Part shown: piece by piece, positions 6,393 through 8,289 of the stretch | Layout of the letters: the number at the start of each line of letters is the position of its first letter | Position numbering within the stretch: the stretch's first letter is position 1 | Notes under the pieces: generated by a model | Database searches by the model: none | Told to the model about the DNA's origin: nothing | The model's input: only the letters and a program-made list of their open reading frames with translations | Source of the DNA: an uncultured Pseudoxanthomonas sp. | GTDB lineage: Bacteria; Pseudomonadota; Gammaproteobacteria; Xanthomonadales; Xanthomonadaceae | Assembly: GCA_946886405.1 (NCBI GenBank) | Contig: CAMPIO010000124.1 | Location: 1-8,289, forward strand | DNA length: 8,289 nucleotides | Reading direction: 5' to 3' | Position numbers and translations under genes: made by a program

Positions 6393-7979
6393 TCATGCCG
6401 CTACCGCGTCCGGCGTTGCCACCGGCGCCGACGTGCGGATCAGATGGTCGAACGCGCTCAACGCCGCCTTGGAACCCTCGCCCATGGCGATGACGATCTG
6501 CTTGTACGGCACCGTGGTGGCATCGCCTGCCGCGAACACGCCCGGCACGCTGGTCTGGCCGCGGTCGTCGACGATGATCTCGCCGCGCGGGCTCAACGCC
6601 ACCACGCCCTTCAGCCATTCCGTGTTCGGCAGCAGGCCGATCTGCACGAAGATGCCTTCCAGTTCGACGCGGTGCGTGTCGCCGCCGGTACGGTCCTTGT
6701 AGACCAGGCCATTGACCTTGCTACCGTCGCCCAGCACTTCCGTCGTCTGTGCACTGGTGACAACGCGCACGTTCGGCAGGCTGCGCAGCTTGCGCTGCAG
6801 CACGTCGTCGGCGCGCAGCTGGCTGTCGAATTCGATCAGGGTGACGTGCGCGACGATGCCGGCCAGGTCGATCGCCGCTTCCACGCCGGAGTTGCCACCG
6901 CCGATCACCGCCACGCGCTTGCCCTTGAACAGCGGGCCGTCGCAGTGCGGGCAATACGCCACGCCCTTGTTGCGGTACTCGTTCTCGCCGGGCACGTTCA
7001 TCTGCCGCCAGCGGGCGCCGGTGGACAGGATCACCGTCTTCGACTTCAGCGACGCACCGTTGGCGAGCTGCACTTCCACCAGGCCATCCTGGCCGGCGGG
7101 CAGCAGCTTTTCCGCGCGCTGCAGGTTCATCACGTCGACCTGGTAGTCGCGCACGTGCTGCTCCAGCGCGGCGGCGAGCTTCGGGCCTTCGGTGTAGGGC
7201 ACGGAGATGAAGTTCTCGATGGCCATGGTGTCCAGCACCTGGCCGCCGAAGCGTTCGGCCGCCACGCCGGTGCGGATCCCCTTGCGCGCGGCGTAGATCG
7301 CGGCCGCGGCGCCGGCGGGGCCGCCACCGACGACGAGCACGTCGTACGGCGCCTTCGCCTTGATCTTCTCGGCCTCGCGCTTGCCGGCGTTGGTATCCAG
7401 CTTGGCCACGATCTCTTCCACGCCCATGCGGCCGGCACCGAAGACCTCGCCATTGAGAAAGATCGTCGGCACCGACATCACTTCGCGCTGCTCGACTTCC
7501 TGCTGGAACAGTGCGCCGTCGATGGCGACGTGCTGGATCTTCGGATTCAGCACCGCCATCAGGTTCAGCGCCTGCACCACGTCCGGGCAGTTCTGGCACG
7601 ACAGCGAGAAATAGGTTTCGAAGCGGTAATCGCCGTCGAGCGAACGGATCTGTTCGATCACGTCCTGGGCGAGTTTCGACGGATGGCCGCCGACCTGCAG
7701 CAGCGCCAGCACCAGCGAGGTGAATTCGTGGCCCATCGGCAGGCCGGCGAAGGTCAGGTGGATGTCGTGGCCCGGCGAGGTCAGCGAGAACGACGGGGTG
7801 CGTTCACCGCCGCGCTGTTCGTCGACGCGGATCTTGTCCGACACGTCCTGCAGATCCTTCAGCAGCGCCTGCAGTTCGGCCGAACCGGTGCTGTCGTCCA
7901 GGTGGGCGGTGATGTGGATGGGGCGCACGGCCTTTTCGAGATAGGCCTTGAGCTGCGTCTTCAGATTGGCGTCCAGCAT
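6393..7979 (-). CDS. ahpF: Alkyl hydroperoxide reductase subunit F (NADH:peroxiredoxin reductase)
   Basis: Flavoprotein that passes electrons from NADH through FAD and two disulfides to the peroxiredoxin AhpC, which destroys peroxides. Length 528 residues; E. coli AhpF has 521. The order of parts is complete. The N-terminal double-thioredoxin domain (1 to about 200) has the CQNC pair Cys128/Cys131, [16 protein letters not shown] and [10 protein letters not shown]. The FAD site is [21 protein letters not shown] (about 214-234). The thioredoxin-reductase-like [10 protein letters not shown] has Cys343/Cys346. The NAD(P)H site is [18 protein letters not shown] (about 357-374), and [16 protein letters not shown] (about 480-495) closes the FAD fold. 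The start fits the family, with GGAG 9 bases upstream. It is separated from oxyR by 72 bases. AhpC should be encoded upstream, beyond the window. Confidence 0.98.
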   Translation of the reverse strand: MLDANLKTQLKAYLEKAVRPIHITAHLDDSTGSAELQALLKDLQDVSDKIRVDEQRGGERTPSFSLTSPGHDIHLTFAGLPMGHEFTSLVLALLQVGGHPSKLAQDVIEQIRSLDGDYRFETYFSLSCQNCPDVVQALNLMAVLNPKIQHVAIDGALFQQEVEQREVMSVPTIFLNGEVFGAGRMGVEEIVAKLDTNAGKREAEKIKAKAPYDVLVVGGGPAGAAAAIYAARKGIRTGVAAERFGGQVLDTMAIENFISVPYTEGPKLAAALEQHVRDYQVDVMNLQRAEKLLPAGQDGLVEVQLANGASLKSKTVILSTGARWRQMNVPGENEYRNKGVAYCPHCDGPLFKGKRVAVIGGGNSGVEAAIDLAGIVAHVTLIEFDSQLRADDVLQRKLRSLPNVRVVTSAQTTEVLGDGSKVNGLVYKDRTGGDTHRVELEGIFVQIGLLPNTEWLKGVVALSPRGEIIVDDRGQTSVPGVFAAGDATTVPYKQIVIAMGEGSKAALSAFDHLIRTSAPVATPDAVAA

Positions 7980-8037
7980 GGCGAACGTCTCCGTGGAGGG
8001 GATTCTGGGAAGAGAACCGGGGGAAGGGGAGGTCAGG

Positions 8038-8123
8038 CGTTTGCAGGAGCGGCATGCGCCGGGGGAGGGAGCCGGTCAGGGAGAGAGGGAACCGGCAAGC
8101 GGCACATGCCGCTGCTGCAAACG
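8038..8123. repeat. REPIN-like pair of inverted 24-base arms
   Basis: The arm 8038-8061 (CGTTTGCAGGAGCGGCATG...) and the complement of 8100-8123 agree at 22 of 24 bases, with a 38-base spacer. Inside the spacer GCCGGT (8071-8076) pairs with ACCGGC (8091-8096). Total length (86 bases) and the GGAGCGGC-like head resemble two REP units facing each other. A message reading from upstream into ahpF would carry this fold in its leader. Confidence 0.65.
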
Positions 8124-8138
8124 TCGGAGGGAAGACCG

Positions 8139-8163
8139 ACCTCCGGGCCGGTGGCCCGGAGGT
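8139..8163 (-). terminator. Strong GC hairpin, possible terminator of the gene upstream of ahpF
   Basis: ACCTCCGGGC (8139-8148) pairs perfectly with GCCCGGAGGT (8154-8163) across a 5-base loop. On the minus strand it is followed by CGGTCTTCC, not a real T-run, so termination would be weak or factor-aided. Its place, between the expected ahpC and ahpF, would suit a separation of the two messages. Confidence 0.45.
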
Positions 8164-8217
8164 GGTGTGATGCGTTAGGCGCAAACGCCCGAGGATGCTC
8201 TCCGCACTACCCGCGTT

Positions 8218-8240
8218 CGTGGTGAGCTTGTCGAACCACG
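8218..8240. repeat. Small foldback repeat (GTGGT...GTCGAACCAC type)
   Basis: CGTGGT (8218-8223) pairs with ACCACG (8235-8240) around GAGCTTGTCGA. From memory, this 'TTCGTGGTGAGC-TGTCGAACCACG' motif is a common scattered intergenic repeat in xanthomonads and pseudomonads. Confidence 0.5.
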
Positions 8241-8289
8241 CTCTTGGCGTGGATCGCCATCCGGCGCCCATCCGGCGAGAACGCGGCGT

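Larger units (their letters stand above)
7980..8289. other. 310-base region upstream of ahpF with no recognisable gene
   Basis: No frame here resembles AhpC or any family I know, and the open frames that cross it are extensions of shadows. It holds the ahpF ribosome-binding site (GGAG near 7989), a large pair of inverted arms (8038-8123), a strong GC hairpin (8139-8163) and a foldback repeat (8218-8240). A 10-base direct repeat, CCATCCGGCG, occurs at 8257-8266 and 8268-8277. I could not identify a definite promoter or an OxyR site. Confidence 0.6.

Noticed and set aside
5529..8225. An 898-codon open frame on the plus strand
   Set aside because: It lies antisense to ahpF and oxyR, is rich in His, Gln, Arg, Ala and Val as expected for the shadow of GC-rich genes, and shows no domain.
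7804..8271. A 155-codon minus-strand frame upstream of and overlapping ahpF, considered as a possible ahpC end
   Set aside because: It shows no AhpC features, overlaps ahpF out of frame and passes through three inverted repeats.
7980..8289. OxyR binding site upstream of ahpF
   Set aside because: The OxyR site is too loose to pick by eye and I found no convincing spaced ATAG-type motifs in this GC-rich stretch.

Overview
The DNA is very GC-rich and densely packed. The genes (Xanthomonas-type ahpF followed by oxyR, a transaldolase with a small membrane-anchored protein behind it, DUF2007 next to msrA, and a gapped rnk) point to a gammaproteobacterium of the Xanthomonadaceae/Lysobacteraceae type, such as Pseudoxanthomonas, Lysobacter, Luteimonas, Stenotrophomonas or Xanthomonas. 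I cannot fix the genus by reading alone. The abundance of small foldback repeats between genes fits that group.

Left part (1-2364): the 5' part of glnS runs off the left edge on the minus strand. It diverges from a plus-strand run of three short genes: a glutathione S-transferase-like protein, a DUF2007 protein and methionine sulfoxide reductase A (msrA). The last two are 30 bases apart and look co-transcribed. A REP-like hairpin lies just after msrA.

Middle (2225-4059): on the minus strand, transaldolase is followed by an unrecognised membrane-anchored protein whose TTG start overlaps the transaldolase stop. The 3' end of this second gene is doubtful: as read, it runs through the REP-like sequence and antisense into msrA. 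A one-base change in a six-base homopolymer would end it before msrA.

Repeat block (4060-4863): no convincing gene. It holds a short stem-loop of a common C/T-rich type (4211-4247) and a 440-base foldback element (4344-4783). That element has perfect 17-base inverted ends, a long perfect hairpin just inside each end and many further internal inverted repeats. It is the most unusual object in the window.

Right part (4864-8289): all genes are on the minus strand, in the order ahpF, oxyR, rnk remnant. AhpF (NADH-dependent reductase for the peroxiredoxin AhpC) and OxyR (peroxide sensor and activator) keep all their redox cysteines. A clear intrinsic terminator follows oxyR. The rnk-like gene behind it is broken: its N-terminal and C-terminal parts lie in different frames and about 20 linking residues appear to be missing. 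The 310 bases upstream of ahpF contain no recognisable gene but three inverted repeats, including an 86-base pair of inverted arms resembling a REPIN. ahpC is expected upstream, beyond the right edge, but is not seen.

Together, msrA (repair of oxidised methionine), the GST-like protein, AhpF and OxyR give the window an oxidative-stress flavour. They lie in at least two separate transcription units, so this may be partly chance.
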